Assembly (NCBI GenBank): GCA_035578905.1
Contig: JAQJVL010000147.1
Span: forward strand, 247,906 to 311,905
Reading direction: 5' to 3'
Source of the DNA: Stictocephala bisonia
Lineage: Eukaryota > Arthropoda > Insecta > Hemiptera > Membracidae
DNA: 64,000 bases
Positions 1 through 12,471 of the stretch are shown one piece after another; within the stretch, counting starts at the first letter, position 1; every line of letters starts with the position of its first letter. The position numbers and the translations under genes were made by a program. The notes under the pieces were generated by a model. It saw only the letters and a list, made by a program, of their open reading frames with translations. It searched no databases and was not told the DNA's origin.

Positions 1-1031
1 AGCAACAATCTCCTTAAAATGTTGAGGTTGTTATGACAAGCCCTAATTGTTGCCTGATACAGTTTGTCGCTGGCCGTCAGCCAATTATGCCACTCGAGCA
101 TGAGTGTTGTGGAGCAACTCAGGAACCAACCGTCGATCACGTGTTATCTGTTGAGGTTGTTATGACAAGCCCTAATTGTGCCAGATACAGTTTGTAGCTG
201 GCTGTCAGCCAATTATGGCACTCGAGCATGAGTGTGGTGTAGTAACTCAGGAACCAACCGTCGATCACGTGTTTTCTGTTGAAGTTGTTATGACAAGCCC
301 AAATTGTGCCAGATACAGTTTGTGGCTGGTGTCAGCCAATTATGGTACTCGAGCATGAGTTTGGTGTAGTAACTCAGGAACTAACCGTCGATCACGTGTT
401 ATCTGTTGAAGTTGTTATGACAAGCCCTAATTGTGCCAGATACAGTTTGTGGCTGGTGTCAGCCAATTATGGCACTCGAGCATGAGTTTGGTGTAGTAAC
501 TCAGGAACCAACCGTCGATCACGTGTTATCTGTTGAAGTTGTTATGACAAGCCCTAATTGTGCCAGATACAGTTTGTGGCTGGCTGTCAGCCAATTATGG
601 CACTTGAACATGAATGTTGTGGAACAACTCAGGAAACAACCATCGATTATATGTGAACTGTTGAGGTTGTTATGACAAGCCCTAATTGTTGCCAGATACA
701 GTTTGTGGCTGGCTGTCAGCCAGTTATGGCACTCGAGCATGAGTGTTGTGGAGCAACTCAGGAACCAACCGGCGATTATATGTGAACTGTTGAGGTTGTC
801 ATGACAAGCCCTAATTGTTGCCTGCTACAGTTTGTCGCTGGCCGTCAGCCAATTATGCCACTCGAGCATGAGTGTTGTGAAGCAGCTCAGGAACCAACCG
901 TCGATCACCTGTTATCTGTTGAGGTTGTTATGACAAGCCCTAATTGTTGCCTGATACAGTTTGTGGCTGCCCGTCAGCCAATTATGACGCTCGAGCATGA
1001 GTGTGTGAAGCACCTGCACCTGTGGAACTAG
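1..1031. repeat. 128-bp satellite array, about 8 copies, cut by the left edge
   Basis: A landmark phrase (TTGAGGTTGTTATGACAAGC and close variants) recurs near 21, 150, 278, 405, 532, 660, 789 and 918, giving steps of 127-129 bases. Each unit also carries a CTCGAGCATGAGT block and an AACCAACCGTCGATCAC block. Short open frames across the array share repeated peptides on both strands; this is what a tandem repeat without in-frame stops produces and I do not regard them as genes. The last unit decays after about 1015. The true array length is unknown because it starts outside the window. Confidence 0.93.
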
Positions 1032-1060
1032 GTGGGCGTTTGTTCAAAAAGTGTTTACCA

Positions 1061-1137
1061 GAAATAAATATTCACCACTGTATGATAAAAGTGTAAGATA
1101 ATATAAATTTATTTAAAGATATCTTCATTTAGATAAA
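1061..1137 (+). repeat. Short dispersed repeat, copy 1
   Basis: About 75 bases beginning AAATAAATATTCACCACTG are repeated with few changes at 2880-2953 in the same orientation. It sits just downstream of the 128-bp satellite. The two copies lie 1.8 kb apart; they could be ends of one old element or two insertions of a short family. No coding content. Confidence 0.8.
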
Positions 1138-2879
1138 GTTGTTTTGTTTACCGTGTTTATGAAATTTGGATATCAGGCACAAATGCATGCTCTGAGGTTA
1201 ATTCAACACTTAAAAAAGATGTATTTAATCATTGCTTTTAATAGTTTCAAAAATGTGTACTAACATATTTAAAGGTTTTTAAAGCTTATTCAAAATATGA
1301 CTTAAGGTGTCCGTTTCCCAAACCACGAAGTCACGTTGCGAAGTTGACAGCCTGTTAGACATTCATTTTTAACGTTAGCAAGCAAAAACACCCTGTTCTA
1401 TTTAAACTGTATGGTTCGTGTTTTTTTTATAATGAGTTATGAACACAGTATTAAAGGCCTATAAGTGGACCATAAGTTGATATTAAAATTATCAAGATTT
1501 ACATTCAAAGGTTCATATGTTTAACTGTACAAATACTAAATTTTTTACAAAAACGAACTTATTGTCTACTCTTACAATTTTTTACTTACAAAATGGTACG
1601 TCAAGTATTTCAAAGCGATCAATATTAGGAACCGGACCGTTTAAATAAAAACTTGTGTTTTTGGCGCTTTTCGTGGATCGGAAAGAAAATCAGGTTTCTT
1701 ACAACTTGCTGTAAAAGATGTACCTGAAACAAATGTTAAAGAACGAAAGCCAAATGACTTATACAGTACAATTTAAAAAAAAAATAATTTACTATTTAGA
1801 TAAATAAATTACAAAATATATTTTTATAATGTTATCTAATATATTTTTAAAAGTCTGTTAATTTGGAAAACTCTGTTAAAACGAACTCTATATAATTTCA
1901 ACGTATTTAACGTTTAGCCATAAAATATGGTAACAAATTTTACTAAAACCGATAATTACCCAAAAGATTTTCCCTGAAATATTTTTACTTATATATTTAA
2001 ATTACTTTATTGTATATGCCTACTATGATTGAATATCACTAGAGATTTGATTATTTAGCTTTACTTAAAAATTCAAGATCATTTGCATGTAAAGGCTAAT
2101 TTTTACGTCTCGATAAAATAAATTTTAAAATAAATAAAATGTATCATGTACTAGTTATCTTAGTTATTGATCTAAGATAAAAGCATATTTAACATTCATA
2201 TTTTGAAACAAATTATAATGTTATTTTTGCATTGATCATAACATTCAAATGAATAAATTGAGTTTGAATACGCAAAATTATGTCAGTCTAGCTATTGTAT
2301 ATTTCTTACTATTTATTCTAACTTCGTTCTGCACAGATTTGTTTGGTTTCGTAAGATACACTTCTGGAGGGCAGAATACATTTCCTCATTACAATATATT
2401 ATGTATAATGGTAATACATATTTTGATTTTAGGAATATTGGTTATATTTATGTGGTAACGAGATATTTTTATTTACATTTTCTCCTTACATTTCACGTTT
2501 ATTTTCTAGCTTAATTTCACGTCAGTTAGGCTAGAATTATTAATGTAAAATTTCGTTATTATTACGACCATCTGATAATTATTGTAATAATTTACTAAAG
2601 ATAACTAAATACTAGTCATCGGAACAGTGATGTAATTTTTCTATATTTGTTTATCTTAAAATATATATTATTCAATAACAATGAACTCAATCAGCTGACC
2701 AGTGAACAGAACACATGTCTATCGGGTATCAATCTAATTCCACTATTGACCAGTCCAATCCAGTCGTAATGAAGTTGCATCTGTAATCCATTTTCAGAGG
2801 AAGGGTTGAAGCGTTTCAACACTGGAACTGTATCAGCTGTGGACTAACCTCTGAGTTAGGATAATTCGTAAAGAAAACA
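1138..2879. other. AT-rich spacer, nothing recognised
   Basis: Low-complexity AT-rich DNA between two direct repeats. A 69-codon frame at 2249-2458 (+) encodes a hydrophobic peptide but has no family resemblance I know and the composition of random AT-rich DNA; I do not call it a gene. Confidence 0.6.
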
Positions 2880-2953
2880 TAAATAAACATTCACCACTGT
2901 ATGATAAAAGTGTAAGATGATACAAATTTATCTAAAGATATCTTCATTTAGAT
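2880..2953 (+). repeat. Short dispersed repeat, copy 2
   Basis: Direct copy of 1061-1137, with differences such as AAATAAACATTCACC in place of AAATAAATATTCACC. Similarity stops at about 2953 (TTCATTTAGAT). Confidence 0.8.
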
Positions 2954-2989
2954 TATCAACAAAACTAATTTTATTTTAATAATAAATAC

Positions 2990-3152
2990 CACCGTACGTA
3001 TATTGGTGGGTGGGCAATACCACTGTACGTGTATGGGTGGGTGGGATAGTCAATACTACAGTACACATATAATAGGGTGGGGAGGGTCAATACCATTGTA
3101 CGCGTAAGGGTGGGTGGGATGGTCAATACTACTGTACGCGTATACCCGTAGT
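2990..3152 (+). repeat. G-rich minisatellite, CCACTGTACGTGTATGGGTGGG type
   Basis: Four to five imperfect copies of a roughly 30-45 base phrase: CAATACCACTGTACGTGTA followed by GGGTGGGTGGG. Related arrays or single units occur at 14540, 17706, 23172, 37270, 39727, 52492 and 61694, with a single unit near 6483. The strand given is that of the G-rich phrase. Runs of three or more Gs separated by T make it a candidate G-quadruplex former. Confidence 0.88.
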
Positions 3153-3841
3153 TGTTTCGATGTGTAAGATGGGTATTTTAATCACGTAGTACCAATGGAT
3201 TAGTGTTCAATAGAATATTTATAGTGTCTACGTAGACTACAACTATTCTATACATACTGTCCATGTAGGGTGTTCCTATTTGTAAGTATGGTGGGCAGAA
3301 TTGGTGCCTTAGGGATGTCTGCTTTAGGGATGTCTGCAGGGAGGAGGGATGTTCGTAGTCCAAACGACGTGTAGTGGATTAGTGTGGATTTTTGTCCTGT
3401 CCATACTCATTGTTGCGAACCATGTCAATTAGGGAATATTCCACGACTCTCACCTTACGGTGGGTTGTGGCCAGTCATTTTCGGTTGCTCGCCCAATCCA
3501 GTAGCTCCCAGACAGCGTGACACGTTTCTGGTATGGCTGGTAATTGACTTCTAGGTGATTATAACATTTTTAAAATGAGGTCTGGGCAGATTCCAGATTG
3601 CACGTCTGGAATCTTCTGGATTGCAGTGGCAACTTATAAGAAGACAAACTTAGACTGTCTAGTCAGAGTGTCAGTGTACTGTCTTTAATCTAAAGCCTAG
3701 AGTGGAGGTTTACTTGTGACAGATTTGTGATAATTGCTTAACCATGATAGTTCTCGAAGAATGGCAGATATTGAATGAACATAAACTATTTAGTTTTAAA
3801 TGATAATAATGACTGTAACTATTAAATGTTTAATTTAAAGT

Positions 3842-3982
3842 GCTAAATAGTGTCTAGTAATTTATATTTGTAAATATCTCGTATTATTTGATTTAATTAG
3901 TCAGTGTGTAAATAAGAGAAACAAACAGTTAGTATAAAGTGGAATCGCTTTATAATCTAGAACCATGCAGGACCATAACAAT
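3842..3982 (+). repeat. LTR-like repeat, copy 1 (candidate 3' part of an LTR)
   Basis: This segment aligns with 32775-32918: both contain AAATATCTC, a GTGTAAATAA(A/G)AGA stretch resembling a polyadenylation region, ACAGTTAGTA, AAGTGGAAT and end in GGACC(A/G)TAACAA. The last phrase faintly resembles a tRNA primer-binding site as found next to LTRs of Ty3-type elements. The 5' boundary was not found; upstream sequence from about 3388 could belong to the same LTR. An 86-codon frame at 3965-4225 starts inside it and resembles nothing I know. Confidence 0.4.
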
Positions 3983-5131
3983 TTATTATTTTGTCGGAGT
4001 TTAAAGTGGTACAGTGTTCAGATAAAATCATTAGCGGGTGAGGCACACAACTCATTGGCGTTTGTAAAGTTCTCAATTTGGGTTATCAGAGGGTGGAGAA
4101 TGACAGCAGAAAATAATTTGCTCACATTGAATTACAGACTCAAACGTCGTCTGAATGTTCGATTAATGAATACTTCACGTTGTTTACAAATTACATTTGG
4201 GACTTATTGCTGGCGAAAGGGTTAAGTAATTTATGAGAGTCACGCCCCCACCAAAATACCCATGGGCAATAAAAGTAGAACTTGTTGTGTAAACAGTAGG
4301 AATTTTAATATTGACTCCTCCACCGATGTATTAACGTGTAGGTTTACTGGTCAGATCAATTACATGTTTAGAATCCTTTTGCATCTTTCTTGTAAAAATC
4401 ACTTTGTTTAACCCTCCTGATGTTTGTTGTCACAAACACGACAACTACGTAACGGTTTGGTTAAACTACCGTAAAACCATTACTAAAAATATTTTTAAAA
4501 ATACATATTTGATATAGTTTTAATCGTCATTTCTCCACGCTTCTCCGAATATATGTAAAAAGACGGTTATTGTTTGCATGTGGAACACAGATTATCATAT
4601 GGTAATTATCAACATTGGAACAGCTGTTGCTAAAACAGCTGTAAATAGTGTGTACACAGTTCAAATTTCTCATTGTGGTTTTTTGTTATCGTAAATATTG
4701 TTCATATAAGTTACAGTTTTTAAATATGAATAGCATTTAGAACAGACTAGCTATTTTAGAATGTTTGCATTATAAATATAAACATTTATCAAGGTAGCGT
4801 GGACTTGTAAATATTTTTTGAAAAGAAGATTTTTTTTATCTCGTCTTGACCTTAACAACAATTTAAAATAATCCACTTATTATGTATGTCCAAGTTTTGT
4901 TTGACTTTGCAAATAAAGTGTTATAATTATAAAATTTTCAATATGGTATATGATTTTTTTAATATTTGCTTACACAAGTGGAAAAATGGTCTAACATTAT
5001 AGAAACACAAAGTGAACAGTGAGAGGCTTAAAGTGTTTTCTTCCTTTAATTTCAATGTGAAATCTCTCGGTTTGAGTAGAAAATTAACCATCTATTTAAA
5101 AACAAAATAATCTACTTATTTAAAAAACTTA

Positions 5132-5133
<2 letters not shown>
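3983..5133. other. AT-rich spacer, nothing recognised
   Basis: No coding similarity, RNA gene or clear repeat was found. CAGCTG motifs near 4620-4640 resemble Helitron-type subterminal sequence seen near 22150 but are too short to call. Confidence 0.5.

Positions 5134-5186
<53 letters not shown>
5134..5186. repeat. (AT)n microsatellite
   Basis: About 26 uninterrupted AT dinucleotides. Confidence 0.98.
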
Positions 5187-5189
<3 letters not shown>

Positions 5190-5192
<3 letters not shown>

Positions 5193-7954
5193 CTGATACC
5201 TTTCAAAAATATCAATTAAAAGACATTACTGCTAAAAATATTACAATAATTTGCTATGATCTGAATTTCTCTTTTATTTTACGTTACTTTCTAATATCCT
5301 TTACAACTAATACAATTTTCTGTGCTAACCTGAGTATCATAATTATTTCTCCTTCTAGACAGTCCTACCACCATACCAAATTTCACATTGTTCGAAAAAG
5401 ACTTGAACTTGAATCTCAGAGAGGTTGAGCAGTTTGGTGCCTCTTGCACTAACGAAGATCAGGGTGCAATGTTGTTTGTCGTAGGGGCTTCCACCCTTCT
5501 CTTGATGAGGAAACTGATCTCAAGTCTCTTCAGCTATTTACAAAGGATTATATTCCCCTATCGAACACTCAGCATACAAATATTTAAACGTCAGATCAAC
5601 TTGAGTGCCAAAATGTGTAACTGCTCGATTTCTCAGGGATGATGATTAAACCACCCCACCACAACAAACAACAGATGTAATTAAGGGAAGGGTTAAAAGT
5701 GTAATCGAAAATGGTTTATTTCAGGGTATTAATTACACATAGACAAACTTAAAGACGTTACATTACCCAACGAACTCCAAAGTATCTCTCCAACCCACCC
5801 CCAGCCCTGTTATGAACAGGGCTAAACATGCCTATCATATACACTTCAAATTGGACAGGCAACCAACATAGTCTACTACCTGTCATTAACGTGGTCGAAA
5901 TATTCAAGTAAAATGAATATGGTATATAATAGTTAAATGTAGTTAAACGTTCTATATTCACCAAGTTATAATGAAGTGTTGTAAGTTATAATTTTACTTC
6001 AATGCAAGTTTGTTTTCTTTAATATTCTTTTATGACATTTAATTGATGCGGTTATGTTCATGTTTAATGCTATTTTATATTGGGAGAAGATCAACTTGGG
6101 GTTGACATAAAATTTAAATCAATTTTCTTGCAACGTATTAGTATCGTCGTTCCTAAAGCTGAGATGAACTTGTGACTCATCATGTGGTTTGCAAAATACT
6201 TTGTTGCAAAGAGTAACAAGCGTGGCTCTGTAGATCCTTAGTCAACAGTCGTCTTGAGTAGGCCTATAATATTGTCATTTGGAAGAGGATTCGAGAGTAT
6301 TTCGATAATTCCAATGAGGTTGTAAAAAAAAGTTCATCTATTGGGTGGTGTTAAGGCTTCCAGAGTTGGATGGATGCACATTCATCAACAGCTTCACCTT
6401 TCGACTCCTTGTCGATCATTTCTTAATCGAAAACCTTCTACTCTTACACGAGGAGTGGTAATGTCTCACCTAATCAGCTGTACACGTACAGTGGTATTGA
6501 TTGTAGTCAGCCCGTATTGATTATGTATGGCCTGCAAGGTCACATCATTACAGCTGTTCGATGGATATTGTTGTTAGGAAGATATATTTTCATTGTTCTG
6601 GATTGAAATCTTGCTTCTAAAGCACAATTGGTACGTTGCGTAGCTAATTTACTACCTGCAGCATTGACTCACCCAGTATGGCAGCCTACTCACTACAATG
6701 TCTTAAGAGCCCTAAGAATAAATATTATTTTTTAGTTCATTTTTATGAAATATATAAGAATTTAGAATAACTACAGTTAATAAATAATACAAATTAACAA
6801 TGAGAATTAAATAACGATAAATATACGCATCTGTTCCCAACTTAATTGATCTTTTAGGATAAGATTATTTGTATGTGTTCATATGCGTAGTACTTATGTT
6901 TCTATATTTCTAGCTTCTTTAGCGTTGCCTTAGATCGTCTTCCACACACACGAAACTTTAATGGGGTCGTCTCCCTCAGAGCAACCAGAAGAGGGATGAT
7001 GTAATATGGTAATCCTGTTGTTTGGGAGGGTTGTGTCACTGTTTCAAACTGCAATCTAGTTTATGGCCAATCATACTTATCACACTGACTGGCAAAGGGT
7101 GAATCCCCCCCCCGCTGGCCGTCTGGATTGCTATTCTTTATCAACTCTCTGTCGCTATTTCGGTTGAGCAGACCATAAAGTAAATTGTGTTTGAGTCATA
7201 GCTGCTATAGAAAACAGATTCGAGGGACCGATATAGGGACGGATTTCAATAGAGTTTACAATAAATCTTATTTATGTATGAATGTATCGATATTTGCAAA
7301 TTGTAAGGAAGGCTTTGACTTAAAATCCTTTTTACTATGTATCTGTTGATATGCTCCCTTAATATTGCAAGAGAAACATTTATAACCCTTACATTTTGAT
7401 CCATTTCTCTCTATTTATTGAAAAATATTGATTCTTTGACGATTAATTCGGTTCGTTCCTCTAGTAACTGTATATTCATAGAATCTGTACATTATAGAAA
7501 TGTAATAAAATTTCACTAATCTTCTGTCCATTTAGTTTTACTTTTAAAATAATGGATGATGTTTTCTCGGGTACCCACTGGTCTTCTGCACTTCATGAAC
7601 AAAAATTAAATCACCCGTCCTTCATTATGAACTATTTAGTAATTATAAATGTAAATTCAAAATTAAAACATTTCTGAGCTACTAGGAAGGAAAATTAATT
7701 GAGCGGAGAGCATGGCGGTATGTATGCTATTGCAGTGTAAATAATGAAGAAAGGCATGAAATATGAACTGGTTTTTGATTTGGCTTAGACCAAAGATGGA
7801 AATAGTCCGGACCTCTGTCGGAATAGTGTTGAAGTAGAGTAGTGTTGGCTTACGTTATTAATAAGGCTTATTAGGAATTAATGAAAAATAAAATAAATGT
7901 TGTCTAGTAAAAGCAAATGAACTGACTTGTTCATATCATAAACACTTAAACTAA
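5190..7954. other. Repeat-poor spacer with one unexplained open frame
   Basis: The stretch 5350-5642 is less AT-rich and holds an 84-codon frame (5388-5642, +) after a splice-acceptor-like CTCCTTCTAGACAG. The peptide matches no family I know and could be an exon or old transposon sequence. A single minus-strand unit of the G-rich minisatellite lies near 6483-6512. GC-richer patches near 6950-7200 weakly resemble the repeat family at 28.2 and 36.5 kb. Nothing else is recognised. Confidence 0.4.
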
Positions 7955-8313
7955 AATAAACTGAACTGAGCTGAACTGAAATGAACTGAACTATAATGTA
8001 CTGTAGTGAACTAAACGGAACTGAACTGAACTAAACCAAACTAAAGTAGACTTAACCAAATTATACCAAACGAAACCAACCAAACCAAACCAAACCAAAA
8101 CGTAACTAAACCAATTATGAAATTGATAACATAAAACTAAGTACACATTATGCAAAGCTTCTATTATCAGTAAAGTAAACTTAACCAAAATATACCAAAC
8201 GAAACCAACCAAACCAAACCAAACGAAACCAAACCAAAACCAAACCAAACCAAACCAATTACGAAATTAATAACGTAAAACTAAGTACACATTAGGCAAA
8301 GCTTCTATTATCA
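7955..8313. repeat. AACTG/AACCA simple repeat with tandem duplication
   Basis: About 85 bases of degenerate AACTG repeats run into AACCA/AACCAAA repeats. The block 8041-8169 is duplicated directly at 8170-8313, including the non-repetitive tail ACTAAGTACACATTA and CAAAGCTTCTATTATCAG; the second copy has a longer AACCAA run. An 85-codon minus frame across it encodes a W/F/G-rich low-complexity peptide and is an artefact. This is not the insect telomere repeat TTAGG. Confidence 0.9.
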
Positions 8314-8426
8314 GGTTTTACTCTCCATATTGATAAAAACATAAAAAATATCCAATTTAAGAGAATAATTCAATCAACACTTTCTATAGGTAACCTTAAT
8401 TCATATTATTTAGGGGCGAAAGTATA

Positions 8427-9589
8427 CAGGGTTAGGCAAAAGTCCAGAATATGTTTATTAATTTCAAAACCATTGAAACAAATGTAATTAAACTTTGCAG
8501 TTATGTTCATGTCCCTATACCAAATATTTAGACATATTTTAATTGTTTTTCGCATAGCCAGATGATGAACCATGAAGGAAGGCTTAAAATGTTAAATGTA
8601 AGCCTCTCGAGTTTTACCTCATTTTAAAGGTTTTTGTTTGTAAAACACAAGAGTGCAAACCTGAGGTCAAAAGGATGACCCAGTCAGAAAAAACAGCCAC
8701 TCAAAGAATTTAATGTGAGGGTTGGGCAAAAGTCTGGAATGTATTTATACATAAAATTATCTAAAGAAAAGTAATGAAACTTTGTTGTTATGTACATGTC
8801 CCTATACCAAACACATGGACATATTTTACTTGTCTTTTGCATATCCAGAGAATAGCCCATGAAGGAAGTCTTAAAATGTTTTAATGTAAGTCTACCTCCA
8901 GTTTACCTCATTTTAAAGGGTTTCCTTTGTACAATACAAGAGTACAAACTTGAGGTACAGTGATTCAAATAATTTAATATCATATTACTAGTTCTTCTCA
9001 GTTATACGGCTACTTATTTCACAATTTCAGGTCCCTGTTGCTGAGTATGTTGATGATTGTTAACAATCGTAACAAACGACTGCGTTATAAAAATAGATAT
9101 GCTGTTTAGCTAAGATAAAATAAGAAAAATGTATTAAAACACTTATGACAGTAGGTTTACCTAAAGTAGTTTAAAAATATTATTACAATAATCCGTTACT
9201 TATTTTTTGTGAAATTTAATTTCTTATATTCAGTTAGATAAATTATAACTCTACGCAGCAATAGATAATAACTATGTTACCTTTGTCTTAAGCAGTGTTA
9301 GTTATATGACATTAAATTGTTTGAAAGGCTATATTTTCTGATTGGGTCATCCTTTTGACCTCAGGTTTGCACTCTTGTGTTTTACAAGCAAAGACTTTTA
9401 AAATAAGGTATAACTCAAGGTATGCTTACATTTAAAATTATTAAGACTTCCTTAATGTGCCACTACCTGGCTATGCGAAAAACAAGTAATATATGTCTAA
9501 ATATTTTGTACATAATTGCAAAGTTTCATTACATTAATTTCAATATTTTTAAAATTAATAAATGCATTCCAGACTTTTGCCTAGCCCTG
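8427..9589. mobile_element. Non-autonomous DNA transposon with long inverted repeats and TA target site
   Basis: The left end CAGGGTTAGGCAAAAGTC and the right end, read on the other strand, CAGGGCTAGGCAAAAGTC match, and similarity continues inward for about 250-265 bases (8427-8693 and 9339-9589). TA dinucleotides flank both ends (8425-8426 and 9590-9591), as expected for the Tc1/mariner superfamily. The element is 1163 bp and has no transposase frame, so it would have needed enzyme in trans. A further diverged copy of the left arm lies inside at 8717-8960. A small frame at 9422-9628 lies in the right arm and is not a gene. Confidence 0.85.
8717..8960 (+). repeat. Internal third copy of the inverted-repeat arm
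   Basis: Starts GGGTTGGGCAAAAGTCTGGA and follows the left arm through CATGTCCCTATACCAAA and CCTCATTTTAAAGG to ACTTGAGGT, in the same orientation as the left arm and clearly diverged from it. The element is therefore left arm, direct partial copy, AT-rich middle, right arm. Confidence 0.85.
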
Positions 9590-9639
9590 TATACATATAG
9601 TTCTATTGACCTCATATTCAGCTGTTAGTGCTGGGACAT

Positions 9640-9735
9640 AGTGCCACCCTGCAGTGAAGGGTCGCCACCCTTAGGGGGGGGACGTCACGGCCGTGCGAGG
9701 CGGGGGCCTGTCTGTCAGCCACACTCGCGGTGACA
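9640..9735. other. Short GC-rich island
   Basis: About 95 bases of markedly GC-rich sequence with several CpGs and an eight-G run, starting some 50 bases beyond the transposon right end. No coding frame or RNA gene is recognised. Confidence 0.6.
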
Positions 9736-12358
9736 CAATAAATATTGGCTTGTCACCGTTTCAGAAGGGTGAAATGTAATTTAAAAGCTACAATAACAGC
9801 CAGATTTCCTTTTTTTCTCAATCAATTCGTAAAACTGTGTCTATATACTTGTATCCAGTAGAGTTTGATAAACTCAAATTAATGTGAAGACATACCTGGA
9901 CTATCGTGTTTGGCTGTGTGTCATTATTACTTAGTTTATTGACACTAGTTAGGCCTATGTATTAATATTAAAATACGTGTATGGCCATAAAAAGAGTATA
10001 AGATTCCAAACATAAGTGGCTGAAGTTATACAATTAGTCTAGACTATATTCTAAGTACAATTATCACATGACTGAAATTCTTATCATTATTTAGATTCTT
10101 TGTGCAGATTAAAAAAATCTTGTAGCATCAATAATTATTATTTACAAATATCGTTGGATTATTGTATTAAATTCAGTGTGATTTTTTACAACTTTAATTG
10201 GAAAATAAAAGTTCACACTATTACCACTGACTATAACACATACTGTTTAAGCTAAGGTGTTTACTGTAGACGCACAAACTTGCTGCTATCTAACGGTGGT
10301 TTGTTTCAAATAAGCACTCAGATGACTATTCCGCCTATTCGCTTACTATTAGCTTAGCTATTAGTCACATCAGCGTGTGCTGGAGAGAGACAGAGAGGGG
10401 ATGAAGAGAAATAGAGAGATGAGGACCACTGGGGCTACCTATGAAAACCCAGCATGAACTAATTTCACCGAATCGAAAACCCGGTTTCAGAGATACGTTG
10501 TGCCTAGAGTGGCAGTCTTGTTTGTAAAAGAATTTTTATCACTAAAGCCAGTGTCATTCCTTTTTAATCCCTCTTGTTTGAGCAGATTCGCGTGGCTTTC
10601 TGGCATCAATCAACCACCTTAATATGTATGTGTACACTTTGTCATTATTTATATTGTAATAATTTTTTGTTGGTATTTTTTAGATGTTTGTTATGAAAGA
10701 GTTTTGTATATTCTTGTTTTTGTGCAAGAGTTATAAGTAATTATCCCAGGTTTATATAATTTTACTAGTTACATGTTTACAAATTCTGAAAAAGGAGTTT
10801 CCTAAGAATTAAAGATACCTGAAAAGAATAGGACAAGAAATGAGAATCTATATAGTCCAAGAAAATTTTAGAAATAGTAGTTTATTTCTTGTAATACTAA
10901 AGTAATACAATATCGTAGTTGTGTATAAATCGAATCGTAATGTTTTATCTCTAATAAATCGTATAAAATTAACAATAAAATAGTTTACAATGAAATTGCC
11001 GTTTGAATCATACAACAATTACAAGCAAGTTTTCCTTTGATTTCAAATATTCAATACTCCTAAAAGTCAATAAGTTCAAAAATAAAATTTTTGTTAAAGT
11101 AAGGAACAAAGGTTTGAACAATTCAAACAGTTCAAATATACAAAATGAAACCTGGTCTTAAATAATGTAAACAAATCTCATCAACGTCCATAAAATAAAA
11201 AACACTATAATAAGTATAACTATATTATAATTTCAAAATTATACCACAATTATGCATATTACTTTTTGCTGCAAAATTATTGGCTTCAGTAAAATTTGTT
11301 GAACTAAATAAATGTAAATTAACATTTTTTAAGAGACATTCGAAACTTTGTGCGTCTAACATCAAACGAGCGTCCAACTTTCATCAGAGGATATTACAGG
11401 ACACTAACGGGTAATTAATTAACCTAGAGGTAATCTTATTTCACAACCCCTTCAAAACCACCCTTCCTCACATTGGCACAACCACAGAGACACAATCCTG
11501 GAGTAAGGAAATGAAATAATAATCTGGGGGAGACAAACGGACTGCAAATTTACCCCGAGGTGTTTTAGGGGGTGTTCCTGTTTCACTGTGGTTCAGCAAT
11601 GTTTTAGTGTGAGTGTAATAATTACATGAATAAACAATGGTCTGATTTAAGCTTGAACTACAATCAGCAGGATATCCTGTAATTACAGGAAGAAAAAGAT
11701 TTAATACTATTATTTATTTTCTGTTAACTTGCTGTTTGTTTTATATTTTTGTTTTATTTTTTACGTCAGATTAATAACATAGATTTCATTCAGATTAATA
11801 ATATAGATTATATATTATTAAATAAAATGAAATGAATGCAACGTTTCAAATATGGACTTAAAGTATTCATCTTTGACTAAACATGTTTTAAGATATTTAC
11901 TAATAAGAATTATTTTTTAAATATAAGTTTATAAACTAAAACATTATTAAGATGGTAGTAATATTTAATATGTTGAAGAGGACAGTTTATGAAAGTGTTA
12001 ATGTAATTTTTTACGTAACATTCATAAGTCAAATATTGTTAACGAAGAAGTGTTAAGTAGGGTAAAAAAAAATAATTATAATATTTAGTTAATTCCAAAA
12101 ATTACAGTAACAATTGTACATTTTTTAATATTGAAAAGGTCCCCTCATGGGTAATGATCCTGTGCGTAGGGGACTAATATCTACAGTCTCACAGAGACTT
12201 TTTTATAACTTAAACAATATATGTGAAAAGTATTAAAAAGCAATTAATTTTTAGTCTTAAATTTAAGAAAATGTACAATTATTTATAATGAACATAATAT
12301 TAAAAAATATACGTACATAACTTATACAGAAACGACTTGTTATAGTAGAACAATATAC
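9736..12358. other. Spacer, nothing firmly recognised
   Basis: AT-rich, with slightly GC-richer patches at 10380-10620 and 11400-11600 that may be old degenerate repeats. No coding similarity on either strand. Confidence 0.5.
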
Positions 12359-12471
12359 TGTGTATAAATTTAGGATGTAATAAAATTCATACTGAGTTCC
12401 TTTAACATTTTAATTAAAAATGATAAGGGTACTCAGTTTGAATTGTATTACATCCTAAAAATACGGTAAGT
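12359..12471. repeat. Near-perfect 50-bp hairpin
   Basis: The left arm, TTAGGATGTAATAAAATTCA onwards, pairs with a right arm ending TGTATTACATCCTAA. The arms meet around ATTTTAATTAAAAAT near 12414, with only a handful of mismatches in about 47 paired positions. It could be a miniature inverted-repeat element or, if transcribed, a small-RNA precursor; the sequence alone does not decide. Confidence 0.8.

Noticed and set aside
176..1031. Several short frames on both strands encoding repeated peptides such as LWHLNMNVVE and CARYSLWL
   Set aside because: They are the 128-bp satellite translated in stop-free phases; units of variable length break any consistent frame.
3965..4225. 86-codon plus-strand frame beginning MQDHNNLLF
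   Set aside because: It starts inside an LTR-like repeat, has no recognisable domain, and is within the length expected by chance over 64 kb.
5388..5642. 84-codon frame after an acceptor-like site
   Set aside because: No family resemblance and no downstream donor or partner exon; mentioned only in the spacer entry.
7991..8248. Minus frame rich in Trp, Phe and Gly
   Set aside because: Translation of AACCA simple repeats; low complexity.
8041..8313. Telomere-like repeat
   Set aside because: The repeat is AACCA/AACCAAA, not the insect TTAGG (CCTAA) unit, and it is interrupted and duplicated as ordinary simple sequence.
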